Below are positions 1-5,821 of a stretch of DNA of 8,985 bases, piece by piece (the stretch's first letter is position 1; each line of letters opens with the position of its first letter). The stretch is taken from the NCBI GenBank assembly GCA_051986465.1, contig JBPYFB010000230.1, forward strand, positions 1 through 8,985, written 5' to 3'. The notes beneath the pieces were generated by a model. That model was given only the letters and a program-made list of their open reading frames with translations, was not told the origin of the DNA and ran no database searches. This DNA comes from DATEJJ01 sp051986465. Its GTDB lineage: Bacteria; Actinomycetota; Actinomycetes; Mycobacteriales; Micromonosporaceae. A program made the translations under genes and the position numbers.

Positions 1-1
1 C

Positions 2-829
2 ACGCTGACGTGGCTGCCGGCGGCGGGGGCGGTGATCGGCCGGGGCCAGCCGGTGTACAAAGTGGACGCCCAGCCGGTGGTGCTGCTGTACGGGACGGCG
101 CCGCTGTACCGGACGCTGAGCACCGGCGTGAAGGGCGCCGACGTGAAGCTGCTGGAGCAGAACCTGTACGCGCTCGGCTACCGCGGGTTCAATGTGGACA
201 GTGAGTACAGCGGCGCGACGGCGGACGCGGTACGCAAGTGGCAGAAGGACCTCGGCCTCACCAAGACCGGGACGGTCGGGGTGGACCAGGTGGTGGTGGT
301 ATCCGGTCCGGTCCGGGTGACCGACCGCAAGCTGGCGCTGGGCGACCCGGCCAGCGGCGCGGTGCTGACGTACACCGGGACGACCCGGATCGTCACCGTC
401 CACCTCGACGTGGCCAAGCAGCACCTGGTCCGTACCGGCATCGCGGCCACCGTACAGCTGCCAGACGGTACGAAGGTGGCGGGCCGGGTCGCGGCCGTCG
501 GTACGGTCGCCACCACCGAGCCTTCGCCGGGCAGCGGAAGCTCGACGACCACCATCGACGTGACCGTGTCGCTCGACGACCAGCGGGCGCTCGGCTCGCT
601 CGACGCGGCGCCGGTCGGGGTCGTGCTGCAGGCCGAGCAGCGCCGCGACGTGCTGACCGTACCGGTCGGCGCGCTGGTCGCGCTGGCCGAGGGCGGGTAC
701 GGCGTGCAGGTCGTGGAGGGCTCGATGACCCGGTACGTGGCCGTGCAGACCGGCATGTTCGCGGACGGCCGGGTCGAGGTCACCGGCGGCGGCCTGGCCG
801 AGGGCATGACGGTAGGGGTACCGGCATGA
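2..829 (+). CDS. ABC exporter adaptor (membrane-fusion) protein with peptidoglycan-binding domain, 5'-truncated
   Basis: The reading frame is open from base 2, so the start lies upstream; 275 codons are visible. The first visible residues (TLTWLPAAGAVIGRGQPVYK) run into a stretch read as a peptidoglycan-binding domain, roughly visible residues 45-90, with the pattern GVKGADVKLLEQNL...LGY...TADAVRKWQKDLGL. After it comes a beta-rich segment with a Gly/Ser/Thr linker (EPSPGSGSSTTT) and a C-terminal DVLTVPVGALVALAEGGYGVQVV stretch typical of HlyD/MacA-type adaptors. Known family role: couples a MacB-type ABC transporter to the extracytoplasmic side of the membrane. The N-terminal membrane anchor expected for the family would lie outside the window. 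The stop codon overlaps the start of the downstream ATPase (ATGA, 826-829), so the two are translationally coupled. The substrate is unknown. The next locus makes a lasso peptide, but that locus has its own exporter, so a shared role is only a possibility. Confidence 0.85.
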   Translation, partial: TLTWLPAAGAVIGRGQPVYKVDAQPVVLLYGTAPLYRTLSTGVKGADVKLLEQNLYALGYRGFNVDSEYSGATADAVRKWQKDLGLTKTGTVGVDQVVVVSGPVRVTDRKLALGDPASGAVLTYTGTTRIVTVHLDVAKQHLVRTGIAATVQLPDGTKVAGRVAAVGTVATTEPSPGSGSSTTTIDVTVSLDDQRALGSLDAAPVGVVLQAEQRRDVLTVPVGALVALAEGGYGVQVVEGSMTRYVAVQTGMFADGRVEVTGGGLAEGMTVGVPA

Positions 830-1536
830 CAGACGTCGTGGAGCTGGTCGACGTGTCCAAGGTGTACCCCGGCGGCGTGGCCGCGCTGCACGGCGCGTCC
901 CTGACCGTCCGACGCGGCGAGCTGGCCGCGATCGTCGGCCCGTCCGGTTCGGGCAAGTCCACCCTGCTGCACCTCGTCGGTACCCTCGACCGGCCCTCCG
1001 CCGGTCAGGTCCGGATCGACGGGTACGACGTCGCCACGCTCTCCGACCGGCAACTGTCCGCGCTGCGGGCCCGCACGATCGGGTTCGTCTTCCAGCAGTT
1101 CCACCTCGCCGGCGGGGTCAGCGCCCTGGACAACGTCGCCGATGGCCTGCTGTACACGGGGGTCGGGCTGCGCGAGCGGCGCCGGTATGCGGAGGCGGCG
1201 CTGCACCGGGTCGGCCTGGCGCACCGGCTGGACCACGAGCCGCACGAGCTGTCCGGCGGCGAGCGGCAGCGTGTCGCCGTGGCCCGCGCGATCCTCGGCG
1301 ACCCGGCGCTGCTGCTCGCCGACGAGCCCACCGGGAACCTCGACTCGGCCGCCGGGCAGGGCGTGGTGCGGTTGCTGCGCGAGCTCAACGCCGCCGGTAC
1401 CACCGTATTGATCATCACCCACGACCGCGACATCGCCGCGGGCCTGCCCCGCCGCGTGGAGATGCGCGACGGCCGGGTGATCCACGACTCGGCCGGCGCG
1501 GCCGCGGCGCTGGAGGTGGGCGCGTGGCGAGCCTGA
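826..1536 (+). CDS. MacB/LolD-type ABC transporter ATP-binding protein
   Basis: A 236-residue stand-alone ATPase with every canonical motif: Walker A GPSGSGKST (38-46), Q-loop in FVFQQF (87-92), signature LSGGE (142-146), Walker B ending in ADE with catalytic Glu167, D-loop GNLD (170-173), and H-loop His199. The FQQFHL and DEPTGNLD forms are characteristic of the MacB/LolD/FtsE branch, which powers mechanotransmission rather than classical substrate transport. The ATG at 826 was chosen because it overlaps the adaptor stop and gives the usual start just ahead of the first beta strand; the open frame extends further upstream but overlaps the adaptor gene. It is the middle gene of a three-gene operon. 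The downstream permease begins 13 bases before this stop codon. Family assignment is secure; the substrate cannot be read from sequence. Confidence 0.93.
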   Translation: MTDVVELVDVSKVYPGGVAALHGASLTVRRGELAAIVGPSGSGKSTLLHLVGTLDRPSAGQVRIDGYDVATLSDRQLSALRARTIGFVFQQFHLAGGVSALDNVADGLLYTGVGLRERRRYAEAALHRVGLAHRLDHEPHELSGGERQRVAVARAILGDPALLLADEPTGNLDSAAGQGVVRLLRELNAAGTTVLIITHDRDIAAGLPRRVEMRDGRVIHDSAGAAAALEVGAWRA

Positions 1537-2732
1537 ATCCGCGGCTGGTCCCGGCCCGGCTGCGCCCGCGCGACGTGGTCCGGCTCGGCGGCGCGGGGCT
1601 GCGCGCCCGGCCGGCCCGGGCGTTCCTCTCCGCGCTGGGCATCGCCATCGGCATCGCCGCGATGCTGGCCGTGGTCGGCATCTCGGCGTCCAGCCGGGAG
1701 GACCTCAACCGGCGGCTGGCCGCGCTCGGCACGAACCTGCTGACCGTGAGCCCGGGCAAGACGTTCTTCGGCGAGCAGGCGCACCTGCCGGCCGAGGCGG
1801 TCGCCATGATCGGCCGGATCGGCCCGGTGACGTCGGTGAGCGCGACCGGGTCCGTTGGCGTCCACGTGTACCCGAACGACCGAGTCCCCAGCACCGAGTC
1901 CGGCGGGATCGCGGTGCTGGCCGCCCGGATCGACCTGCCCGGCACCGTGGGCGCGGAGGTGGCCAGCGGCAGCTGGCTCAACGACGCCACCGCGCGGTAC
2001 CCGGCCGTGGTGCTGGGCGCGGCGGCGGCCGACCGGCTGGGCGTCACGCTGGCCGGTCCGGAGGCCCGGGTGTACCTGGGCGGGCAGTGGTTCACCGTCG
2101 TGGGCGTGCTGGACCCGGTGCCGCTGGCCCCGGAACTCGACACGGCCGCGCTGGTCGGCTGGCCGGTGGCGCAGCAGGAGCTGGGCTTCGACGGGTACGC
2201 CACGACCGTGTACACGCGCAGCCGGGAGGACGCGGTGACCGACGTGCGGGCCGTGCTCGCCGCCACGGCCAACCCGGAGAACCCCAACGAGGTCAACGTG
2301 TCCCGCCCGTCCGACGTGCTCGCCGCCAAGCAGGCCACCGACCAGACGCTGGAGGCCCTGCTGGTCGGCCTGGGCGCGGTGGCCCTGCTGGTCGGCGGGG
2401 TGGGCATCGCCAACACGATGATCATCTCGGTGCTGGAGCGGCGGGCCGAGATCGGGCTGCGGCGGTCGCTGGGCGCCACCCGCGGCCATGTCCGGACCCA
2501 GTTCCTCGCCGAGTCCCTGCTGCTGTCGGCGCTCGGCGGCGCCGGCGGGGTGCTGCTCGGCATCGCCGTCACCACCATCTACGCGGCCAGCCGGTCCTGG
2601 CCGACCGTGATCCCCGCGTGGGCCACCGTGGGCGAGGTCGGCGCCACCCTGGTCATCGGCGGGCTGGCCGGCCTGTACCCGGCCGTGCGGGCGGGCAGGC
2701 TCGCCCCGACCGAGGCGCTGGCGGCACCGTGA
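1524..2732 (+). CDS. MacB/FtsX-family ABC transporter permease
   Basis: A 402-residue membrane protein with the MacB layout. It has a short cytoplasmic N-terminus and TM1 near residues 34-53 (FLSALGIAIGIAAMLAVVGI). A large extracytoplasmic domain spans about 55-270, followed by three C-terminal membrane segments near 275-297, 333-355 and 365-390. The MacB hallmark GVGIANTMIISVLERRAEIG stretch follows TM2, and the C-terminus has the family form LYPAVRAGRLAPTEAL. The start is GTG at 1524, supported by GGAGG at 1512-1516 seven bases upstream; it overlaps the ATPase stop by 13 bases. With the adaptor and ATPase it should form a tripartite exporter or envelope-stress pump in the cytoplasmic membrane. 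The gene ends 4 bases from the stop of a convergent gene, leaving no room for a separate terminator. Confidence 0.92.
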   Translation: MASLNPRLVPARLRPRDVVRLGGAGLRARPARAFLSALGIAIGIAAMLAVVGISASSREDLNRRLAALGTNLLTVSPGKTFFGEQAHLPAEAVAMIGRIGPVTSVSATGSVGVHVYPNDRVPSTESGGIAVLAARIDLPGTVGAEVASGSWLNDATARYPAVVLGAAAADRLGVTLAGPEARVYLGGQWFTVVGVLDPVPLAPELDTAALVGWPVAQQELGFDGYATTVYTRSREDAVTDVRAVLAATANPENPNEVNVSRPSDVLAAKQATDQTLEALLVGLGAVALLVGGVGIANTMIISVLERRAEIGLRRSLGATRGHVRTQFLAESLLLSALGGAGGVLLGIAVTTIYAASRSWPTVIPAWATVGEVGATLVIGGLAGLYPAVRAGRLAPTEALAAP

Positions 2733-2736
2733 CCCG

Positions 2737-3498
2737 TCACACGTCCCGGCGCCGCAGCACGGTCGCGGCCGCTACCAGCGCGGCCACCACGTACGCGGCC
2801 AGCGCCAGCAGCGCCACGGGCGGCGCCAGAGTGTGGTCGGTACCGGCGAGCTCCTTGGGGAGGTTCGGCAGCATGACGGTACCGGCCCAGGTACCGAGCG
2901 GTCCGGGCAGGGCCTGGGCCAGGCCGGGGACCACGAACAGCAGGCCGGCGACCGCGACGATCGCGGCGACGGTGGACCTCGTGACGGTACCGAGGCCGAG
3001 CCCGAGCAGCGCGACCACGGTCACCGACAGGCCAAGGCTGGCCAGCAATGGAGCCTCGTGGTGCAACGGCGCGGTGTGGCCAGGGATCGGCCGGTGGCCG
3101 ACGATCGCCCGGGTGGCGGCGAACGTCGCGAACATGAACGCCTGCCCGGCGGCGAGCGCCACGATCCCCACGACGAACGCCTTGGCCCCGAGGACCACGC
3201 GCCGCCGCGGCACCGCGGTGAGGCTGGTCCGGATCATGCCGGTCGCGTACTCGGAGGTGATCGCGAGTACCCCCAACGTACCGAGGCACAGCTGGACCAC
3301 GGGCAGCATGACCTGCTCGGCCGGCGGCGGGATCTGGACGTTGGCCCGTTGCTGCGCGGTGAGGTGGTCCCAGCTCTGCATCCCGTTCCACGTGAGGAAC
3401 GCGCCGAGCAGCACCACCCCGGCGACCGCGCCGAGAACCACGTAGGTCGACCGGACCGACCGGACCTTCACCCACTCCGCGACCAGCACATCGACCAT
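2737..3498 (-). CDS. ABC-2 type membrane permease without a neighbouring ATPase
   Basis: A 253-residue hydrophobic protein on the - strand. It begins MVDVLVAEWVKVRSVRSTY, the amphipathic opening typical of ABC-2 permeases of the NatB kind (AEWxKxRS, then TM1). About six membrane segments are seen, around residues 20-38, 65-85, 105-128, 150-172, 176-198 and 225-245. The conserved cytoplasmic patch ITSEYATGMIRTSLTAVPRR sits after TM2, as in actinobacterial ABC-2 permeases that partner a DrrA-like ATPase. No ATPase lies beside it in the window, so it may work with one encoded elsewhere or with the lasso-operon ATPase. The start is uncertain: ATG at 3498 and GTG at 3504 are both possible and neither has a strong ribosome-binding site. 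A TAGATT hexamer reading into the gene (3513-3508) would give a very short or absent leader. It is divergent from the lasso precursor and convergent with the MacB-type permease. Confidence 0.85.
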   Translation of the reverse strand: MVDVLVAEWVKVRSVRSTYVVLGAVAGVVLLGAFLTWNGMQSWDHLTAQQRANVQIPPPAEQVMLPVVQLCLGTLGVLAITSEYATGMIRTSLTAVPRRRVVLGAKAFVVGIVALAAGQAFMFATFAATRAIVGHRPIPGHTAPLHHEAPLLASLGLSVTVVALLGLGLGTVTRSTVAAIVAVAGLLFVVPGLAQALPGPLGTWAGTVMLPNLPKELAGTDHTLAPPVALLALAAYVVAALVAAATVLRRRDV

Positions 3499-3507
3499 CA
3501 GCACACC

Positions 3508-3513
3508 AATCTA
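3508..3513 (-). promoter_or_regulatory. Possible -10 element for the ABC-2 permease (leaderless start)
   Basis: TAGATT on the - strand fits the actinobacterial TANNNT -10 pattern. It lies 9 bases before the ATG at 3498 and 3 bases before the GTG at 3504, so transcription would begin almost at the start codon. That would explain the weak Shine-Dalgarno site. No convincing -35 hexamer is seen 17 bases upstream, so this is tentative. Confidence 0.25.
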
Positions 3514-3524
3514 CCGGGCATCCC

Positions 3525-3615
3525 GTCCCGGACACCCAGGACCGCGGTCCCGGTACGGTCCCGGCCCGCCGGAACGCGGGACGCGGACAGGCCGCCATCC
3601 CCACGAACCCGGGAC
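3525..3615. repeat. Phased GTCCCGG heptamers in the divergent intergenic region (candidate operator)
   Basis: GTCCCGG occurs at 3525-3531, 3547-3553 and 3558-3564. Spacings are 22 and 11 bases, so the copies would lie on the same helical face. The last two are part of a longer direct repeat, CGGTCCCGG, separated by TA (3545-3553 and 3556-3564). The reverse complement CCGGGAC occurs at 3609-3615, with a one-mismatch form (GCGGGAC) at 3576-3582, 33 bases away. The array lies in the roughly 215-base gap between the divergent ABC-2 permease and the lasso precursor. The repeats are directly visible; a regulatory role is inferred. GC-rich background makes chance matches easier than in balanced DNA. 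Confidence 0.4.
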
Positions 3616-3652
3616 GACGGGCCGCATACGGTCGGGCACACGATGTGGTACT

Positions 3653-3674
3653 CCGACGGCCGACGGTGTAGATC
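3653..3674 (+). promoter_or_regulatory. Possible promoter region of the lasso precursor
   Basis: A tandem 7-base repeat CCGACGG CCGACGG (3653-3666) is followed by TAGATC (3669-3674), a weak match to the actinobacterial -10 hexamer. A start about 7 bases downstream would leave a leader of some 35 bases before the precursor ATG. No good TTGACA-like -35 box stands at the expected distance, so recognition might need an activator or an alternative sigma factor. Confidence is low. Confidence 0.25.
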
Positions 3675-3703
3675 ACCACTCGCGCAAGATCAACGCCCGA
3701 GAC

Positions 3704-3712
3704 AGGAGAAGG
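3704..3712 (+). promoter_or_regulatory. Strong ribosome-binding site of the lasso precursor
   Basis: AGGAGAAGG lies just before the ATG at 3715, with the AGGAG core (3704-3708) 6 bases from it. It is the best-looking purine-rich site in this operon and fixes the start of a gene that is otherwise very short. High translation would suit a precursor needed in larger amounts than its enzymes. Confidence 0.7.
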
Positions 3713-3714
3713 AA

Positions 3715-3840
3715 ATGGCGACGGACATCTATGAAGCCCCCGCGATGGTGGAGCTCGGCGACTTCGACGAGCTGACCAGCGGCGTCTGGACCAACTGCTA
3801 CTACGACTGGGTATGGCGGGCCTACTGGGTCGGCTGCTGA
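3715..3840 (+). CDS. Lasso peptide precursor (class III type, LasA)
   Basis: A 41-residue precursor. The leader, residues 1-22, matches the actinobacterial lasso pattern YxxPxLxxxGxxxxxTxG: Tyr6, Pro9, Met11 (in place of Leu), Gly15, Thr21 and Gly23. Thr21 is the conserved penultimate leader residue. Cleavage after Ser22 releases a 19-residue core, GVWTNCYYDWVWRAYWVGC. Gly1 is the usual ring amine. Asp9 is the only acidic residue in the core, so an isopeptide ring of nine residues is unambiguous. Cys6 (in the ring) and Cys19 (C-terminus) can form one ring-to-tail disulfide, the definition of class III. The same four positions occur in BI-32169 (GLPWGCPSDIPGWNTPWAC), but only those four of 19 residues are identical. 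The core has four Trp, three Tyr and one Arg. The gene is followed by the cyclase, RRE protein, peptidase and an ABC exporter, the full expected set. Confidence 0.95.
   Translation: MATDIYEAPAMVELGDFDELTSGVWTNCYYDWVWRAYWVGC
3781..3837 (+). other. Lasso core peptide region
   Basis: This segment encodes precursor residues 23-41, the mature product. The predicted topology is a Gly1-Asp9 macrolactam, with tail residues 10-19 threaded through the ring and Cys6 bonded to Cys19. Hand-calculated monoisotopic mass is 2426.04 for the linear core, 2408.03 after ring closure and 2406.01 after disulfide formation, giving [M+H]+ about 2407.02 and [M+2H]2+ about 1204.01. Bulky residues after the ring (Trp10, Trp12, Arg13, Tyr15, Trp16) are candidate steric plugs; which of them hold the thread cannot be read from sequence. 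Confidence 0.85.
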
Positions 3841-3881
3841 CGCACCGCCCCACCCCACCGGTGCGGGCCGGCACGGCCGGC
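3841..3881 (+). other. Two small hairpins after the precursor stop
   Basis: CGCACC (3841-3846) can pair with GGTGCG (3860-3865) across a 13-base loop. GCCGGC (3867-3872) can pair with GCCGGC (3876-3881) across a 3-base loop. Both lie directly after the precursor stop codon and before the large stem at 3891-3940. Together they make the spacer transcript unusually structured, which could shield the precursor message from 3' exonucleases. Short GC-rich stems are common in such DNA, so the individual hairpins are weak evidence. Confidence 0.35.
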
Positions 3882-3890
3882 TGATTGATC

Positions 3891-3940
3891 CGGCGGTGGA
3901 GGAGACCCACGGGTCCATGCCCCTGGCTCCTCCACCGCCG
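3891..3940 (+). terminator. Perfect 14-bp stem-loop between precursor and cyclase (attenuator or mRNA stabiliser)
   Basis: CGGCGGTGGAGGAG (3891-3904) is exactly complementary to CTCCTCCACCGCCG (3927-3940), with a 22-base loop. No T-run follows; the next bases are TCCGTGTGAC, so it is not a classical intrinsic terminator. In RiPP operons a hairpin between precursor and enzyme genes commonly allows partial termination or stabilises the precursor message, raising precursor over enzyme levels. That is the most likely role here and is an inference. The loop contains an ATG (3917) opening a ten-codon frame, MPLAPPPPSV, whose proline codons lie in the right arm. A GGAGGAG in the left arm would be hidden by the stem. 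Confidence 0.75.
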
Positions 3941-3944
3941 TCCG

Positions 3945-3963
3945 TGTGACGGATATGTGACGG
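3945..3963 (+). repeat. 11-bp-period direct repeat TGTGACGG before the cyclase gene
   Basis: TGTGACGG occurs at 3945-3952 and again at 3956-3963, separated by ATA, so the period is 11 bases. It sits between the large stem-loop and the cyclase ATG at 3977. It could be a protein-binding site or chance; the second copy overlaps the G-rich stretch that provides the weak cyclase ribosome-binding site (GGGGGCG, 3962-3968). Confidence 0.4.
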
Positions 3964-3976
3964 GGGCGATCAAGCG

Positions 3977-5821
3977 ATGGAGTTCTTTCTGGTTCTACCG
4001 GACTGTGCCGCCGCCGACCGGCTCACCCAGCGGATCGGCGTCGAACCCGGTACCCGGGTGATCCGGTATCCCTCGGGGCGGCCGTGGTTGGTCGGGCGGT
4101 GGTCCGACGAGGAGATGGCGGTGGTGGCCGGCGCCCGCGGGCGCCGGCTTGTCGTATGGGGAAACCGGCGGCCCGACCTCGACGGCGCGGCCCGCGCCCT
4201 GGACCGGGCCGGCACGCTGGCCGATCTCGACGGGTTCGCCGGGAGCCTGGCCGGCAGCGTCCACCTGTGCGCGACCATCGACGGGCGGACCCGGGCCCAG
4301 GGCAGCGTCTGCACCGCGCGGCAGATCCTGTCCGCCACGGTCGCCGGCGTCACCGTCGCGGCCAGCCAGCCGCACCCGCTGGTGGCGCTCACCGGCGCCG
4401 GCGTCGACGAGGACGCGCTGGCCCTGCGCCTGCTGGCGCCTGGCGTGCCGTGGCCGCTGTCCCAGCGGCCGGTGTGGTCCGGGCTGGCCGAGCTGCCCGC
4501 CGGGTGCTGGCTGGAGCTCGACCCGGACGGCGGGTCGCGGACGGTCCGCTGGTGGCATGCGCCTGCGGCGGAGACCCCGCTCGCACAGGCCCGGGACACC
4601 CTGCGGGACGCCCTGGCCGAAGCGGTCGCGGTACGGGCCCGGGGCCGCGGCACGATCAGCAGCGACCTGTCCGGCGGCCTCGACTCGACCAGCCTCGCCT
4701 TCCTGGCCGCCGGAACCGGCGCGCAGCTGGTCACCAGCCACTGGCGGCCGTTGGACCAGGCGAACGACGACTGGGACTGGGCCCAGCGGGCCGCGGTCGA
4801 CCTGCCGGACGCGATCCACCAGGTGGTCGCGGCCGAGGACGGGCCGACCTGGTTCGAGGCCGACCCGAACGGGGACGGTCCGGAGGCCGGCGCGGAAGGC
4901 CCGTTGCTGTGGAGCCGCAACCGGGCCCGGATGGAACACATCACCCGGGCGGTCGCCGAACTGGGGTCGACGCTGCACCTCTGCGGCGTCGGCGGGGACG
5001 AGCTGTTCTCACCGATCCCCGCGTACCTGTGGTCGCTGACCCGCCGGCACCCCGTCCGGAACATCGGGCGGGTACGCCGCTGGCGGGCGCTGAACCGGTG
5101 GCGGCTGGCTCCCCTGCTGCGCGGCCTGGCCGACGGCGGCACGTTCGCGGCCTCGCTGGGCCGGGACGCCGACCTCGTGACCGCGCCGCCGTTGCTGCCC
5201 TCGGAGGTGCATCTCGGCTGGAGCGCGCAGCCGCGGATGCCACCCTGGGCGTCCCGGGCGGCGGTCGACGCGGTGCGCCGGCAGTTGCGCGCGGCGTCTG
5301 CGACGCAACCGCGGCCCTTGCATCCCGACCGGGCCCAGCATCTGGTACTGGAGAGCGCGGTCCACAGTGGAGCCGCGGTCCGCCAGCTCAACGCGCTGCT
5401 GTCCCGCTTCGGCGTCCGGTGGGAGATCCCGTACCTGGACGACCGGGTGGTCGAGGCCGCGCTGTCGGTACGGATCGAGGACCGCATCGCGCCGGGCCGG
5501 TACAAGCCGGTCCTCACGGCGGCCCTGCGCGACCTGGTTCCGGAGCCCATCCTGGGCCGCCGGAGCAAAGGCGAGTACAGCGCCGAGGTGTACGCCGGCC
5601 TGCAGCGCAACCAGCGCCACCTGCTGGCGCTGTGCGACGACCTGCGGCTGGCGGAGCTGGGCCTGGTGGACGCGGCCGCGCTGCGGGACGCGCTGATCGG
5701 CCCGAAGCCCGAGGCCCGGCACCTGACGCCGTTCGAGAACACCCTGGCCTGTGAGGCCTGGCTGCGTACCCCCCGGGTCAGCGCGTCCCGGGACGCCCTG
5801 CTGTCTGGAGGCCCACGATGA
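3977..5821 (+). CDS. Lasso macrolactam synthetase (asparagine synthetase-like, LasC)
   Basis: A 614-residue ATP-dependent lasso cyclase that adenylates the Asp9 side chain of the core and closes the ring with Gly1. Residues 1 to about 190 resemble the glutaminase half of asparagine synthetase B, but the protein begins MEFFLVLPDC and lacks the catalytic Cys2, so it should not use glutamine, as is normal for lasso cyclases. The synthetase half carries the PP-loop SGGLDST (232-238), the GGDELF motif (339-344), PYLDD (485-489) and RSKGEY (529-534). The last two are typical of active cyclases of this family. Length is normal. The start at 3977 is preceded by a weak G-rich site (3962-3968) and by a 136-base structured spacer after the precursor. 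The stop overlaps the next start (ATGA, 5818-5821). It is likely to act with the RRE protein and peptidase in the cytoplasm. Confidence 0.95.
   Translation: MEFFLVLPDCAAADRLTQRIGVEPGTRVIRYPSGRPWLVGRWSDEEMAVVAGARGRRLVVWGNRRPDLDGAARALDRAGTLADLDGFAGSLAGSVHLCATIDGRTRAQGSVCTARQILSATVAGVTVAASQPHPLVALTGAGVDEDALALRLLAPGVPWPLSQRPVWSGLAELPAGCWLELDPDGGSRTVRWWHAPAAETPLAQARDTLRDALAEAVAVRARGRGTISSDLSGGLDSTSLAFLAAGTGAQLVTSHWRPLDQANDDWDWAQRAAVDLPDAIHQVVAAEDGPTWFEADPNGDGPEAGAEGPLLWSRNRARMEHITRAVAELGSTLHLCGVGGDELFSPIPAYLWSLTRRHPVRNIGRVRRWRALNRWRLAPLLRGLADGGTFAASLGRDADLVTAPPLLPSEVHLGWSAQPRMPPWASRAAVDAVRRQLRAASATQPRPLHPDRAQHLVLESAVHSGAAVRQLNALLSRFGVRWEIPYLDDRVVEAALSVRIEDRIAPGRYKPVLTAALRDLVPEPILGRRSKGEYSAEVYAGLQRNQRHLLALCDDLRLAELGLVDAAALRDALIGPKPEARHLTPFENTLACEAWLRTPRVSASRDALLSGGPR

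Noticed and set aside
178..1485. Open frame of 435 codons on the - strand across the adaptor and ATPase
   Set aside because: It is the antisense shadow of two confident genes, and its translation has no recognisable fold or motif.
3781..3837. A class I (two-disulfide) or class II (no-disulfide) assignment for the core
   Set aside because: The core has exactly two cysteines, one in the ring and one at the C-terminus, which fits a single ring-to-tail bond.
3673..3918. An 81-codon frame on the - strand opposite the precursor
   Set aside because: It is antisense to the precursor and the hairpin, has no supporting ribosome-binding site and shows no similarity I recognise.
2579..3973. Open frame of 464 codons on the - strand across the ABC-2 permease and lasso precursor
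   Set aside because: It is out of frame with the permease, Arg/Gly/Pro-rich and overlaps several features with stronger evidence.
3841..3976. A second lasso precursor in the spacer
   Set aside because: No frame there has the YxxP...TxG leader pattern followed by Gly and an acidic residue at ring position 7-9. Only the ten-codon MPLAPPPPSV frame exists on the + strand.
3970..5742. Long open frame on the - strand opposite the cyclase (590 codons)
   Set aside because: It lies wholly against a well-motifed cyclase; long antisense frames are expected in high-GC coding DNA. Its translation is Ser/Arg/Ala-rich low-complexity sequence with no domain.
3977..5821. Reading the cyclase as a true asparagine synthetase
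   Set aside because: It lacks the Cys2 nucleophile of the glutaminase domain and lies directly between a lasso precursor and a PqqD-like RRE gene.
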